Origin: Darksidea phi
Lineage: Eukaryota > Ascomycota > Dothideomycetes > Pleosporales > Lentitheciaceae
DNA length: 64,000 nucleotides
Reading direction: 5' to 3'
Assembly: GCA_030770425.1 (NCBI GenBank)
Contig: JASJFT010000219.1
Span: 1 to 64,000 of the forward strand
Under the pieces are notes generated by a model, which was not told the DNA's origin, ran no database searches, and saw nothing but the letters and a program-made list of their open reading frames with translations. Both the position numbers and the translations under genes were made by a program. Positions 25,168-36,800 of this stretch are shown in pieces (positions within the stretch are counted from its first letter, which is position 1; each line of letters opens with the position of its first letter).

Positions 25168-25637
25168 ATGCAGAGAATCGATGGCTTCTGTTCCGGGAAA
25201 GGCTTACTAGCCCTGTCAACAACATGTCAAGCCCTGCACTCTAACCGCTACGGTGCTGCAGTACTACGGCAATCACTTCGAATCAGAGTAAGTTGTCTCG
25301 TGGATAAATATTGAGAACTTTACCTATGGTATGCTTACACTGAGGGTGGTAGCTTGAACAAATCACGGCGCTTTCCACAAACGACTTCGAACAGCGCAGC
25401 TCCTCCCTCGCCTCGATCGAAGCTCTCGAGCTAAGAGCCGGAAATAATGTAGCATGCTGGGTAAGATGCGCGCTGGCGCTGGATAAATTATGCGAGGTTC
25501 GCCACCTTGCTGGAACACATGTCCGGCATAGCGATCTCAAAGCGTATTTGGACCCGAAGTGTAAACACGAAATGATGCTTTTCACGCCTCAAATGATTAT
25601 AGTAGGATGTGAGTTGAGCGATATTGCCCTCGGGTAG
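25168..25637 (+). CDS. Hypothetical protein with an F-box-like N-terminus
   Basis: Two exons are proposed: 25168-25287 and 25353-25637. The intron has a GTAAGT donor and a TAG acceptor and keeps frame, giving 134 aa. The N-terminal part (MQRIDGFCSGKGLLALSTTC) resembles the helix of an F-box ('LLxRIxxFxxxxxLLxLSxTCR'), which would recruit the SCF ubiquitin ligase. The rest has no recognised domain. A GTGAGT near position 25609 could start a second intron leading into the open but frame-broken region at 25795-26300, so the true gene may be longer and partly decayed. The start is uncertain because the open frame extends upstream without an ATG. Confidence 0.4.
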
Positions 25638-25794
25638 AGCTTACATGTTGCCGCATTGGTGTCCTGTACTCCGACGGCACTCACAATCCGACACCCGAGT
25701 ATTCCGCCTGATGATGTTGAGTAAACATCTAACAATACATGGATACACATTTTTGTCGAAGCAATATAGCTACCCCGCTAACAGCAAGACTTCT

Positions 25795-26300
25795 CTCTCT
25801 TAAGGTGCTAAAGCACTCCGGAGGCGCCGCAGACGACGATATCGATGCCGCCGACGGTTCTAAGCTGGCCTTCTGCTTCGCCGCCGAAGGGCTCGACCTC
25901 TTCAATACAGTTGAAGCTGTATTCGGCTATCATCTACCCCTTGAGCATGTCTATTGTAGCGGATCTGAAAATCGATCCCGATGCATTCGTTCGCGATCAA
26001 CACAAACTAAAGTTGCTGGTTGGGATTTTTTGTAGGGCAATGAAGAGTAAACGGCTTGCTATCCCCCCGATATCTTCCATATCGTTCCTCTTTCCCGAAA
26101 CCTCGCCTTTTCTTCCTATTCCGTTCGAAACCTCTTCGGATTTGAGCTCGAAAGAATGGAAGTTATGGCTTCAAGAGTACTGTACTCAAAAGTGCAGAAG
26201 GGCATGAAATTACGATATGAAGACGGCCGGACCCAGCATCTTCGAGGGGCTGTAACACCATTCGGTCTTGTAGGTTCTGGCAGCCTCTCACTGAGCTTAG
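25795..26300 (+). pseudogene. Broken hypothetical coding region
   Basis: Three consecutive plus-strand frames each look coding over part of the region: one with GLDLFNTVEAVFGYHLPLE (to about 25950), one with DPDAFVRDQHKLKLLVGIFC (about 25975-26200) and one with EVMASRVLYSKVQKGMKLRY (about 26157-26290). The breaks are too tight for introns, so frameshifts are likely. It may be the 3' part of the F-box-like gene just upstream. No family recognised. Confidence 0.35.
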
Positions 26301-26429
26301 TGATCCAGTTAGGCTATTTTACATGTGGGAGGCGTAAACAGTATGTCACGGTTAAATATACCTCTATTCTTAGGAACAGAAGGTTAGCCTTTTGTTCGCG
26401 ATACAGTAGGTGCATAATAGCAACTTAAA

Positions 26430-27009
26430 GTAGCTGCAGATGCGTGCTTACGTTAGTTAATGTTCATTGCCCGCTAAGATCGATTTCAACTCTCGAGACC
26501 TTACGTGTATCATACGAGAACGCGCCTGTTCCTTTCAACCCCGTCGTAGTAGGATGAGGAAACGTCTGAAGCTCTATGCATTACCATCTTAGGTACTTGG
26601 TGATGTCACTTGGTCACATTACGTGCTGGTGAGCCGCAACTTCGAGGGTTATAAGTGCTAGATTGTTAATATTCTACCCGGGCTTCCTCCATCGAAGGAC
26701 GTGCCATCTAAAGCGACTTAGGCTTAGGGCATATACATAACTATCGATCAGACTCGCACAGTCATTGAAACCTGTAGTTGGCTGGCGGTTTCTTGCCTTG
26801 GCGGCGCACACAAGATAGTAATGGAAGTTATAGTGACGAGTCTCCTTAGTCTATGTATAATAAACCATGGAAGGAATGTTACCTAATCGCCAACATCTCA
26901 AACATCATCTGCCAACCCATGGTACCGAATCATCGACAATGGTCATCAGGTAGGGACTGTCCGAGCGAACTAAGACACGAAGCGCACTTGTAGTGCAATG
27001 GTGTGGACC
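26430..27009. other. Intergenic
   Basis: No gene, repeat or RNA recognised. It contains the downstream flank of the minus-strand AAA ATPase gene. Confidence 0.6.
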
Positions 27010-29410
27010 TCAAAATGAGGACGTCGTATTGACGACATCGTTTCGATTTCCCATATCCCTCGCATACTCCTCATTGTGACCATGCATGTCCGTAACATAC
27101 TTCTCAAACTCGATAACATTGCGGATAGCCTGGTCAACATGCTTGTACCTCAGCGTCTCTTGTTTATACCGCGCCAACTGCCTTGCGGTATTTATCGTGT
27201 TTCTGATTTGTCGTCCGTTCAGTTCGTGCCGCGCCAGGACGCGCAATTTCTTGTTGATTTCGTCATAGTTGGCGTCCTCGCCTGCGTCCGCCAACAGTTG
27301 GGTGAAGTTTCGCCAGACCTCCCATCGGCCGTCTTCGTTCAATGGTGGATAGTGAAGAGCTAGCTGTACGCGAGATTTGAATGCCTCGTCGAACGTACCA
27401 ATGCGGTTAGAAGTTAGAATCAAAATACCGTCGTAGTACTCTAGTACCCGAAGAAATACCGATACCAGAGCGTTGCGATCCAGATCGAGTTTCGTCCGTT
27501 CTTCTAGGAAGACGTCGGCCTCATCTAGCAGAACAACGCAACCCCAGGTGCTCCCAATGAATAGTACCGACTCGAGGTACTTTTCAACACCCTCAGGATC
27601 AGTGCCAATATCGCCACACGTTACTCGATAGAGAGGCCTCTCAGCGAATTCAGCAACGCTCTCAGCAGTAAGAGTTTTACCGGTCCCCGGACCTCCATGG
27701 AGCAAAATGAGGAGCCCTTCTCCTTTACCCGCCATGAAATCAGCCTTGGCAGTATCTTTCACTCCATTACCACCCTTCTTGCCGATGTGCACGGTAACAA
27801 GCGCTCTGATTAGCTCCTTCTTCTCCTCTTCAAGCACCAAGCTATGATCGAAAGCGTCTTTATTCCATTCTATGTTACGTATGTGCTCCACCTGTAACTC
27901 ATCTGGTTGGTGCATTAGCCCAGGCCTTGCGCTCATCTACAATTTACTCACTCCACTTCTTGTTATGAAACCCGAAACCTTTGATAGTCGCCGGTAAGAG
28001 AAGAGTGAAAGGCTCTTCCGGAGGGTTCTCTTCGTACATTGCATGTTCGTCCAGCTCATCGAGCGTCGAAGGCTCGCTTGCCGAACCGTGCATCATTTTG
28101 TAGGTTCTCATGTCTACCATATAACGTAGATTCGCCTGTATATATTAGCATAGGTCACCAGTACCAATGGAAAAGTTAGATTTTACTATTTGGACCTCCA
28201 TTCCTTGCAATGATACATCGTAGCTCACATACCTCCGCTTGCGACAGGACCAGAAAACCTCACCACGGCGCCGTAGCTTGTCTTCCAAGCCTGAGGTATC
28301 GAGCCGCAGCGGATATACTGACAGCTCAGATATTGGAATGGTGTCGGACCGAGGTGATGGCCACCAGATTTTCAGTTGCTTCGTTTTCCGGATAAATTGT
28401 CCATCGAATTGCCATGACCAACAGGGTAGGACTAATTGGGCGATCTCTTCCAGCGGAGATGATATGGTAAGGTGAGCTACAGGTTCACCATCTGGCATTG
28501 TGATAACCATCTCGTTTGGGCGAAATAACTTTGCCCAATGTTTCTTGCTCACTAGACCTTTTTGAAAGAGTGCTTCTGCTTCGGCGTATTCCATAGCCAA
28601 ATGCGTATCGAAGTAACTCGACAAACTCTTCAGCTGATGCTGGTAAGACGGAGTCAACTTGCTTGCTGGAGCTCCAGTAAATAAAGCCCTACAGTGGAAG
28701 AGCTGCAGGTACGGGTAGTTGAAGTTCGTCTCATAGTCCCAATTCTGTAAATGCTTGGGATGGTATGCGCATAACGCGTCCAAAGCCCTTTTTAGTGCTT
28801 TCGATGGGATGATGGTTTCCGAAGTTGCTGTCGCCTGCTTTGCGTCTTCCTGCAGTATGAAGAAGTATGGCTTTGCTTCTAACGCAATCCCGTCGGGCAT
28901 CGGAGGCATCCAATGGCGTACGAACGAGCCCTCAATTTCTGCATGATAGCTGTTGCAGTCGTACTTCAGGCAGACCGCAAAAGCGGTGGCTGGGTGGTCT
29001 TCGAGATAGCCTTCGACATTCGTCATACGGTGTTGTCCCCGTAGAACACTAGTTCTATTTGCGCCTGCAAGGAGGCGTGGAATGTCGAAATAGTACGCGA
29101 TGGATTCATGTCCATGGGCTGTGTGGCTTGAGTTGCATTGCACTTGGTGCAAAACGATGTATTGAACCTGAGCTGGGTTTGCTGATGCTGACGAGAGTGT
29201 ATGCTTAATATGAGCCTTAATAGGAAGTTGATTGGCCGTTCCGATCACGGAAACGCCCGCCGTGGCATCATGCTCCTCTAGTGGCTGCGTGGTTGGCACC
29301 CGGCTCAAGCTCGCTGAATATGGTGAACTCATCGCGCTGTCGAAATAGGGAGGGCGAATGTCAGAGTGAATATGATGAGCCTCCGTGCAAGAGATTACGT
29401 GGCAAGGCAA
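27010..29410 (-). CDS. AAA ATPase with N-terminal DUF7025-type domain
   Basis: Three exons on the minus strand: 28187-29410, 27952-28135 and 27010-27902. The introns (51 and 49 bp) have GT..AG ends and CTAAT branch sites, and the frame is preserved. The product is 766 aa, or 740 aa if the internal ATG at 29332 (MSSPYSASL) is used. The N-terminal half carries a domain (YFDTHLAMEYAEAEALFQKG ... CWSWQFDGQFIRK ... RRRGEVFWSCRKRRYVSYDV) typical of fungal AAA proteins, catalogued as DUF7025. The C-terminal half is one AAA module: Walker A GGPGTGKT, Walker B VVLLDEADVFLE, sensor region LTSNRIGTFDEAFKSR, and a C-terminal helical lid. The family is amplified in filamentous fungi, of unknown function, presumably a protein-remodelling ATPase. 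The catalytic residues look intact. Confidence 0.88.
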
Positions 29411-30130
29411 GGTGGCTGGCAGGTTTCATGCGCGCTCAGGGGTCTTTATCACTTTTCATTGGCTCGCTTGCAGAGTTGTCCCCGCCCACCTTGAAAGCAG
29501 GAGAGCCTCGCACAATGCTACCAATAGACGAAATCAGGATACAAAAGTGAGCACAGTAGATTTCGAGCACGAATGACAGTTCTTATAATCGAGTGGAGTG
29601 GTTGGGCGCATATAAGCAACCACTGACTGGGTGAAAACGTTGTGAAGCAGCAGCTAGCTCGCTAGCCACCAAGTTTAAACAATGAGAAGCGCAACTCAAA
29701 GAACAAAACACTCGATTCTAGATTGTAAAAGAGTAAGTTTGTTAGCACTGGGCTAATCAGCTCTGTCAAATATGTTCCGCTGAGTTCCTGCGAGCCGTGA
29801 TTTGCTCTGTGCGGTGCTGCATTCCCTAAGTGGATGCACTAGGATTTAGATAGCATAAATGTCTTATGACATCGTTACAGTGTATTGCCCTACTTTCGAC
29901 GCAATATCATGTCGAGAAGAAAGTGTACGCAAATCTGCTTTTTTGACTGTCTTCTTCTGGTCCGGTTCGAGCGATGTACGCTTTTTATGGAGTTGTCGGG
30001 GTAGGTTCACTTCGATCCATCAAATGTTTGTTATGACTACGCGTAAGATTGAACTAATCTGAATGCACTGGCTGATATATAGCTCCAAGTTAAAGCTGTG
30101 TTATTCGGTTGTCGACGTCGGCAACTCTGA
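29411..30130. other. Intergenic between AAA ATPase 5' end and the coiled-coil gene 3' end
   Basis: The promoter side of the AAA ATPase gene lies here. No conserved element, repeat or further gene recognised. Confidence 0.6.
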
Positions 30131-31212
30131 TCACGGAAGGCGATGCTCGGACAGCATGAATCGCGGTTTGGTAGGGCCCTGCAAGGCTACGAATTGCGCC
30201 TGATGACGGATTTCGTCGTTGACCGTCAAGTCTTCAGATATGGTGTACTTGAAAGGTGTTTTCGTGCGTACGTGCGGATGCTTCATGGAGTGCTGCTCGA
30301 CCTGCGGCTCCGTAGCGTCGCTGTTGTACCCATCGGCCTCCTCTATTGTAGATAAACCGGGGACTTCCACCTGTTTATTGAGGTCTGTTGTCTGGGATGA
30401 GCTGTTTTGCTGCTTTTCCACGTCCTCTTTGCGGAGTTCGTCCATAGCGTCTTGCTCTTGTTGAGCCATAAGCAAGCGTTTTTTATTCTGTCGTTCAAGC
30501 AACATGAGTTCCATCTGATAGTGCTGGAGGACGTGATTTTTGCTTGAGCCGGTTGGTTGAGGGACAAGCAAGCCATGAGCGCTGTAACCGGTCTGCAAAG
30601 GTATTGTGTTAATTGAGACTCTATACGGCAGGCTAATCCATGGGTACATACTGTAACTTCAGGCTGCCGCACATTTTGGATGTTCTGTGCGTAGTTATCA
30701 AACTGGTTACTTGCCGACTGAACTCCCCTCAGGGGTTCAGAGTTAATGAGCACTCGTCTCTGTGGGTTGCTGGTGACCTTCTTGATAATGGTGTGGTTGT
30801 AGGGATTTGGATAGCCAGGAATCGCGGAGTTTTGAATTCCCTGGGGGTAGTCGAATGGAATCTGTAGGTATGGCGCTACAGAATAATTTATGTTCGGTAT
30901 CTCATCGTGCGAAAGAGGAGAGAAGGACGATTCTCGCACGGTTAGAGTGGCGGGCGATGGCTGTTGAATAATATTTCTAGCGCGATTTACTTCCTCACCG
31001 CTTTCGGCAGCATAGTTTAACGGCTCCAGCGCAAATCCTTCGCGGCGGTTGAGGTGAGTATCAACGCCCATCACCTTGCACAATGCTTTCTCATCGCGAA
31101 GTATATTGCCAGGAGTGTCGGAGGATAATACCGTGCCGGCTGTTCTGAACTTATTTGCAATGTCTTGTGTTTGATCAGGTTTGCGGAATGGGCTCCTACC
31201 AGTGGGAAGCAT
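30131..31212 (-). CDS. Hypothetical fungal protein with Q/L-rich coiled coil
   Basis: Two exons: 30652-31212 and 30131-30592; the 59-bp intron has GTATGT..TTTGCAG and keeps frame, giving 340 aa. The N-terminal half is disordered and rich in Pro, Asn and Ser. A helix with HYQMELMLLERQNKKRLLMA near residue 210 begins a charged coiled coil (to about residue 245); this motif recurs in many fungal proteins of unknown role. The C-terminus is acidic, then ends in a short basic tail. It starts head-to-head with the STAND-like gene at 31675, 462 bp away, so the two may share a promoter. No enzymatic domain is visible. Confidence 0.65.
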
Positions 31213-31368
31213 GTTGTCCGGTCAGGCCAACAGAGAGGCTGATTGAGGGTCCAGTGCCGACTACACCTTCTTTCGCGTCCCGCAACTGTCGCTTCCCTAT
31301 GGCAAAGCGAACTTGATCCAGAGATGATGAGAGCGTTATTTGAGATGGAATATGAGATTAGGCAAAGG

Positions 31369-31416
31369 ATGTCGTGACAGATGTCGTGGCGGATGTCGTG
31401 GCGGATGTCGTGACGG
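31369..31416. repeat. 12-bp tandem repeat, about four copies
   Basis: The unit ATGTCGTGGCGG and its variants repeat about four times in the shared promoter between 31212 and 31675; boundaries are approximate. Small G/A differences separate the copies. Confidence 0.75.
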
Positions 31417-31674
31417 ACACGCCGATACCATCATGCATGCGCCACGACTTGGCAGAGCTCAGCCCTCCAACACAGCCTTCCCCTCAGCATCACCCCGCCA
31501 CTTCACTCCAACACTCTTTCTCGACACTCCAAACTGGCTCACATCTGAACTGCTACTCAGACGAGTTTATTGTTCATCCCATCTCTGTTGTGTGCGGTTC
31601 CACCTCAACTGATCCGGCGAAGGGATGTGGAGGCCGAGGCGAACAACAGCCACCAGAGGAATTTGGGGTTCAGC

Positions 31675-33493
31675 ATGCCAGTCTTAGCGATGCGCGATCG
31701 CCATGCAACCTGGTATAGTGCAGTTCCAGGATATGGGTATATTCGACCCTCATTCTGATCTATCGTTCCGGTGTTGACACATGCAGAAATCGGGACATCG
31801 TTACTGAGGCTTACCATGATGCGGTGGAGCTTCTCAAAGCTGAGATTCGCATCGATTCCGATTCACCAGTGCCGATAGAGAACCTAGCATCCATAGAAGA
31901 CGTATACGCAATTGTAGAAAAAGCGAAACAGAAGTACATGGATACATCAGCGAAGCACACCGGGGCAAGACAATGGCTCGAAAAGTTATCGGGTCGCATC
32001 ATGCACTACGCGCCAGTGCTTGATGTGCTAGCACAGCACCATCCCGAGTATGTCACCTTAGCCTGGGGCGCTATCAAATTTGTCCTGATGGTACGTCACA
32101 GTCCGTATGTTTCTATAGCGCGAAGCTCTAATACCGGCCCCTATAGGGCATCATCAACCGCGCAACACTCGTCGAGGAACTGTCTAAGGCCCTAGTCACA
32201 ATTGGTGACGTACTTCCCCGAGCACATCTGAGCGTGGAGCTCTACCAAACTGTGGACATGAAAGCTGCGCTTTCTAGGTTGTACACCTGCTTGATTATGT
32301 TCCTCCACCTATGTGTGCGATGGTACAACCAAAGCTCTTGGGGCCGCCTCTGGTCTTCTTTAAAGAATCCGTTTGAGCTCAAGTATAAGAATTTAATTTC
32401 GGATATCGAACTATGCTCGACGCTTGTTGAAGGTCTTGCCAACGGCGGAGCGCGAGTCGAGATCCGCGCCATCCACGCTCTCTCTGAGCTAGACCATTCT
32501 AAACTCATAGAGATTGATGCGAAGGTGGACAATGTGTATAATGCTCAGACGAACCAGCTTAAAGAAATCAACACAAGCGTTGTGAAACTATCGGACAGAC
32601 AGACGAAGCTCGAAGCCCAGATGATTCAAATGATACAAATTGCGACTTCAAGCAAATGGACAATCGAGCAAATGAGTGGAGACATTCGAAGTACGAGCCA
32701 AAGCGTATATCGATTGGAGTTCCAACACGTTGTCCGGTCATTCATGCCAACGGTCTTACCTGATGCCGCTCTGCTCAAAATCCAATCATTGGCCCGTAGC
32801 AGTCCGATGCCGAGCTTGCCTACTCGTGACAAGCTTAAAGTTGAACGCATGTTACGGGATTGGGCCAGCAGCAAGTATGCATCATTTCTGGTCCTACAAG
32901 CAGGGCTTTGCGCGCAGAAACAAGCCACAGAGCTCGCAGCGGACGTCGTCAAGCACCTCCGTGCGAACAACCAATGCGTGTTCTGGAATATCTCTTCAGG
33001 CCCCTGGTCCAAACATGTCACGACTATAACAGACGTCTTCAAGACCATTATCTTCCAAGCGTTGCAGCATTCGCGTGACCTGTTTATGGAGTTTGGTGAG
33101 CAACTGAACCTTTCGAAGACCCAAGGCTTCCACACAGAACGCGAATGGGTTGACCTGATATGCCTGCTCCTCACGAAACTCCCCAGAGCTTTTGTGGTTA
33201 TAGAGACCCAGGATATACACAAGATGTACCGTCATGATCAGAACTGGGTCGATCGTTTCCTCGGACTCTTAAGGTTTATCCTCGACCGTACTACCGCGTC
33301 CGGATGTCAACTCAAAATCCTATTAATCATGTACGGCGACAAGACGCGCACGGCAGCCAACTCGTCAAAGGACAAGAACATGCTTGTGGCATCGCTCCAG
33401 CCATCGACCCCAATCCCTCCGCGTCTGAGACGCCTTGTAGGTCAACACAGCCTTAATACCAAGGGTTGGAACCTTCAAAAGCCAGAACGTTGA
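31675..33493 (+). CDS. STAND-like protein with DUF7708-type domain, no P-loop
   Basis: Exons 31675-31736, 31787-32090 and 32147-33493; introns of 50 and 56 bp keep frame, giving 570 aa. The start is the first in-frame ATG of the inferred exon 1 (MPVLAMRDRHATWY). Residues about 25-260 form the helical domain found at the N-terminus of many fungal STAND proteins (HHPEYVTLAWGAIKFVLM ... NPFELKYKNLISDIELC; DUF7708-like). A coiled region (about 260-310) follows, then a domain with WASSKYASFLVLQAG ... NQCVFWNISSG ... RAFVVIETQDI that resembles a NACHT-like fold but lacks a GxxxxGK[ST] P-loop. It would thus be a degenerate or regulatory NLR relative. It ends without ankyrin, WD or TPR repeats. Confidence 0.7.
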
Positions 33494-33832
33494 ACATGGA
33501 TACTGTAAAAGGTGCGCTTTACACCCGTAAGCAGGTTTCCATCTCAAATCCCGTTCCGTTACAGTGCGAGACTCCCAGTAACATGAGGGCGCAGAAAACT
33601 AGGCATGGTTCCTGTATCTCCGTCCTCTCTTATACTTTAGAACGGCCTTGAATGACAAGATCTCTCTCGACATAGCACTTAGGTTACGATGCGCGTCTTG
33701 CTGCCTATGGGTATTGGGTAAGACTGTGTCAATTAGTAGCCATAGACCATGAACTGCAACCGAGAAGTGCTAAAACATTTATTGGCATACCCTACGGACG
33801 GAATGCCTACAAAAGCGAACTGCCTACTTTTG
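33494..33832. other. Intergenic between convergent genes
   Basis: This is the tail-to-tail interval between the STAND-like gene and the membrane ankyrin gene. Nothing else recognised. Confidence 0.6.
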
Positions 33833-36800
33833 CTAAGAATCACTAGAAGGGTTATATGACTCTAGCATCTGAATAACTGTTAAGTTTGGTCGCCGGTGTT
33901 CCCTCGCCAACGTTAGCGCCGTGCAATTCTGGGTATCCACCGCTTTGTCCTGAGCTCCGCTACTAAGCAGCATCTTGACGATTTCGGCATATCCATTCGC
34001 CGCGGCATGCATGAGCGCCGTGCGGCCGTTCTTGTCCTTTGCCTCTATGTCAACGTTCTTCATAAGCAGCATCCGCACGTTCTCCTCTACACCTTTCTTC
34101 ACGGCGTACAATAGCGCTGTCTGACCATCTTTATCTCTTGCCTCGATGTCCGCATTTGTGTTGAGCATCCTTTGCAAAACTTCTTGTCCTCGTATACATC
34201 CCGCAGCGTACATTAGGGTTGTTTTTCCAGAGGCGTCCTTCGCCTCAACATCAGCACCTTTTTCAAGCAGCATCTGCAATGTTTCTTCTCGCGCATCGCT
34301 TGCAGCCCACATCAGCGGCGTCATTCCAGAGTTGCTTCTTGACTCCAACTCAACACCGTAATGAAACAACAACTCCACCACTTCTTTTTGTCCTCTAAGT
34401 GCTGATTGAGCAAGCACCGACATGCCCATGTGATTCTTCAGCTCTACATTAGCACGCGCTCCAAGCAATAGACTCACAGCAGCTTTAGCGCTAGCCGAGG
34501 GTGGTCTAGAAGGATTGCGATACATGCTCAGCGTAGCTAGCATCAATGGCGTCTCGCGGGATCCGTTTTGAACGTCCTTGTTTGCGCCTTGATCAAGCAG
34601 TTCTCGCACTACATCCGCGTGTCCTTCGTGAGCAGCCCAGGCTAGCGGTGTTTGATCGTCTTCTTCGTCTTTCGACTCAAGATCCGCACCATGCTTCAGC
34701 AATAGTCTCACGGCTTCCTGATGCCCACCGCTAGCAGCCCATGACAGTGCCGTGCGATTGTTATCGTCTGCTACATCCACGTCAATGTTTTCAGCATTAA
34801 GAAGAAGCTTGAGGATATCCACGTATCCCCGGCGAGCGGCAATGAGAAGTGGGTCCTTTAGACCTGCACCACTCATTCTTTCATCGAAGAGAAGTTTGAA
34901 AACTTCCGCATGGCCTCTTTTGGCCGCTAGCAGCAGCCCGCTGTAAGTGCTAATCACATCGCCCGTGTCGAGGATCAGCTTGACGATATCGGCATGTCCT
35001 TCCTCAGCCGCCAGATCAAATGCCGAATTCGTGGAATTCACTTTGTTCTCATTGGCAAGGAGAAGCTTGACGACTTCTACTTGTCCATTCCTAGCCGCTG
35101 CTTTGAGCGGAGTATCGCCTCCGGAGCCTCCCGAGTTCACATCCACGAAGCTAGTTTTGAGAAGAAGCTTGACAATATTCGCATGGCCATTCTTCGCTGC
35201 TTGGAGCAATGGCGTTTCCTTTTCGAAACCCATGTCTGGGGATGCACCGTGGTCGATCAAAATGCTGGCACATGTTTCATGCCCACGTTGGGCACAATAG
35301 AAAAGGCCCGTATCGGAGAAGTAGCAGTCGTCTGGTTTGGCTCCCATCTCTAGTAGTCCGCTCACGACTTCAGGCCAGTTGTTCCGTGCAGCCAACGCAA
35401 GCGTACCGTCATGGATTGACCCCGGAACAACAAGACATAAGTTGAATATTGCCTCTCCCCGGTCTTCACATTTTATTGCCCTCAACAGCTGGCCTGCACC
35501 TTCCACTCGAGTCGCCTGGGCATCACCGGCGCGAAAACGTCGTGCAATCTCGCTATAGCAATCCACGATGTCCTTCACATGATGCTCACTCTTGCGCCTG
35601 CTGCCATACTTTTCAACAACCCATTTGATACCACTCAGCCCGAATTTTCGCTCCGACTCGGAGAAGGTCGACAGCGCGAACCGATAGAGCTCACATAGAG
35701 CTCGCAGGGCGTGTTCGAAGTGCTGGCCGGAGGAATCCAAATCTTCCGTACGCGCACACGCCCATCTTAATGCAACTTCGGCCCTGCTCCATTCCTTTTC
35801 ACGGCGATACGTTGTGGCAGTTTGAAGAATTGTCGAGAGCATGGTGTCCGAACCCAGGCTGGGAAGTTTCTTTCGCAACGCTGGCACAATGCATAGCAGT
35901 GCGTTGGCATAAGAACCCAACCCACCTTCCACAAATGCATCGGCAAAAACGCTAACAGTCGGATGTTCTAGTCGGAGGAGTTGAGAATCTTCCACGAATG
36001 TCGTATCTGCCATGGGCGGCGCGCCTTCAGCCTCGATCAACGACATCATGAGCGCTACGTATAGTTCCTGGCAGCAGATATCCAGGAGATCTTGATTGTT
36101 GGTCACAGCAATCTGAGTGTATTGAACGCGAGCTGCGATTGCTTGATTTGCGCTCTCGGCCGCTTTGTCGGGAACTGCACAAGGGGCTGCCGACTGTGCT
36201 GGCGCGTCGAGTATGCTCTGTGCGATGTTCCAACCGCAGAACCGTTGTCTATTGACGCGTGTATCTTGGCGCTGCTTGCCAATCTGCTGTGTGTGTATAG
36301 CGTTAGGTTCGAGGACTTGCCATTGGCCTGGGCTGTCGCCCTCGGGTTTGTAGAAATGTGTCATAAGACCATAAGGTTCCTGCCGATGTAGTATGACAGT
36401 ATCTTGGTGAAACTTGACTGCACTGTGACCAAGCCAGAGATCCATCTCACCCTGGATGTCGGTCTTTGCTTCCCAATTTGCGTCGACCCCGAGGGACATC
36501 ATCCTTCCCACTGGTATTTGATCCGCGCGCGAGACTCGGAGATCAGAACCCTCATAATCTGCCAAATCATCATTAGACGAGAAACAATGCTGGTCTTTTA
36601 CCATTGTCCATAACCAAAGACCAAGCATTGCTTCAACTTGAACCGTGTCCAGTCTCCATCCGACCTGCGAGAACTCGGGTGGCGGCTTTAATGCAATGTT
36701 GACTACTTGCTCAAGCTGTCTTGTCCGTGTATTTCTCGAGGAAGCTGCTTCTACTTGCAGTATGACGTCTTTGTGCTTCTTGATCTGCGAAAATAGATTT

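Noticed and set aside
27887..27946. Start of the AAA ATPase at the ATG of MSARPGLMHQP
   Set aside because: This lies in an intron; splicing from 27952 to 27902 joins the conserved N-terminal half to the AAA module.
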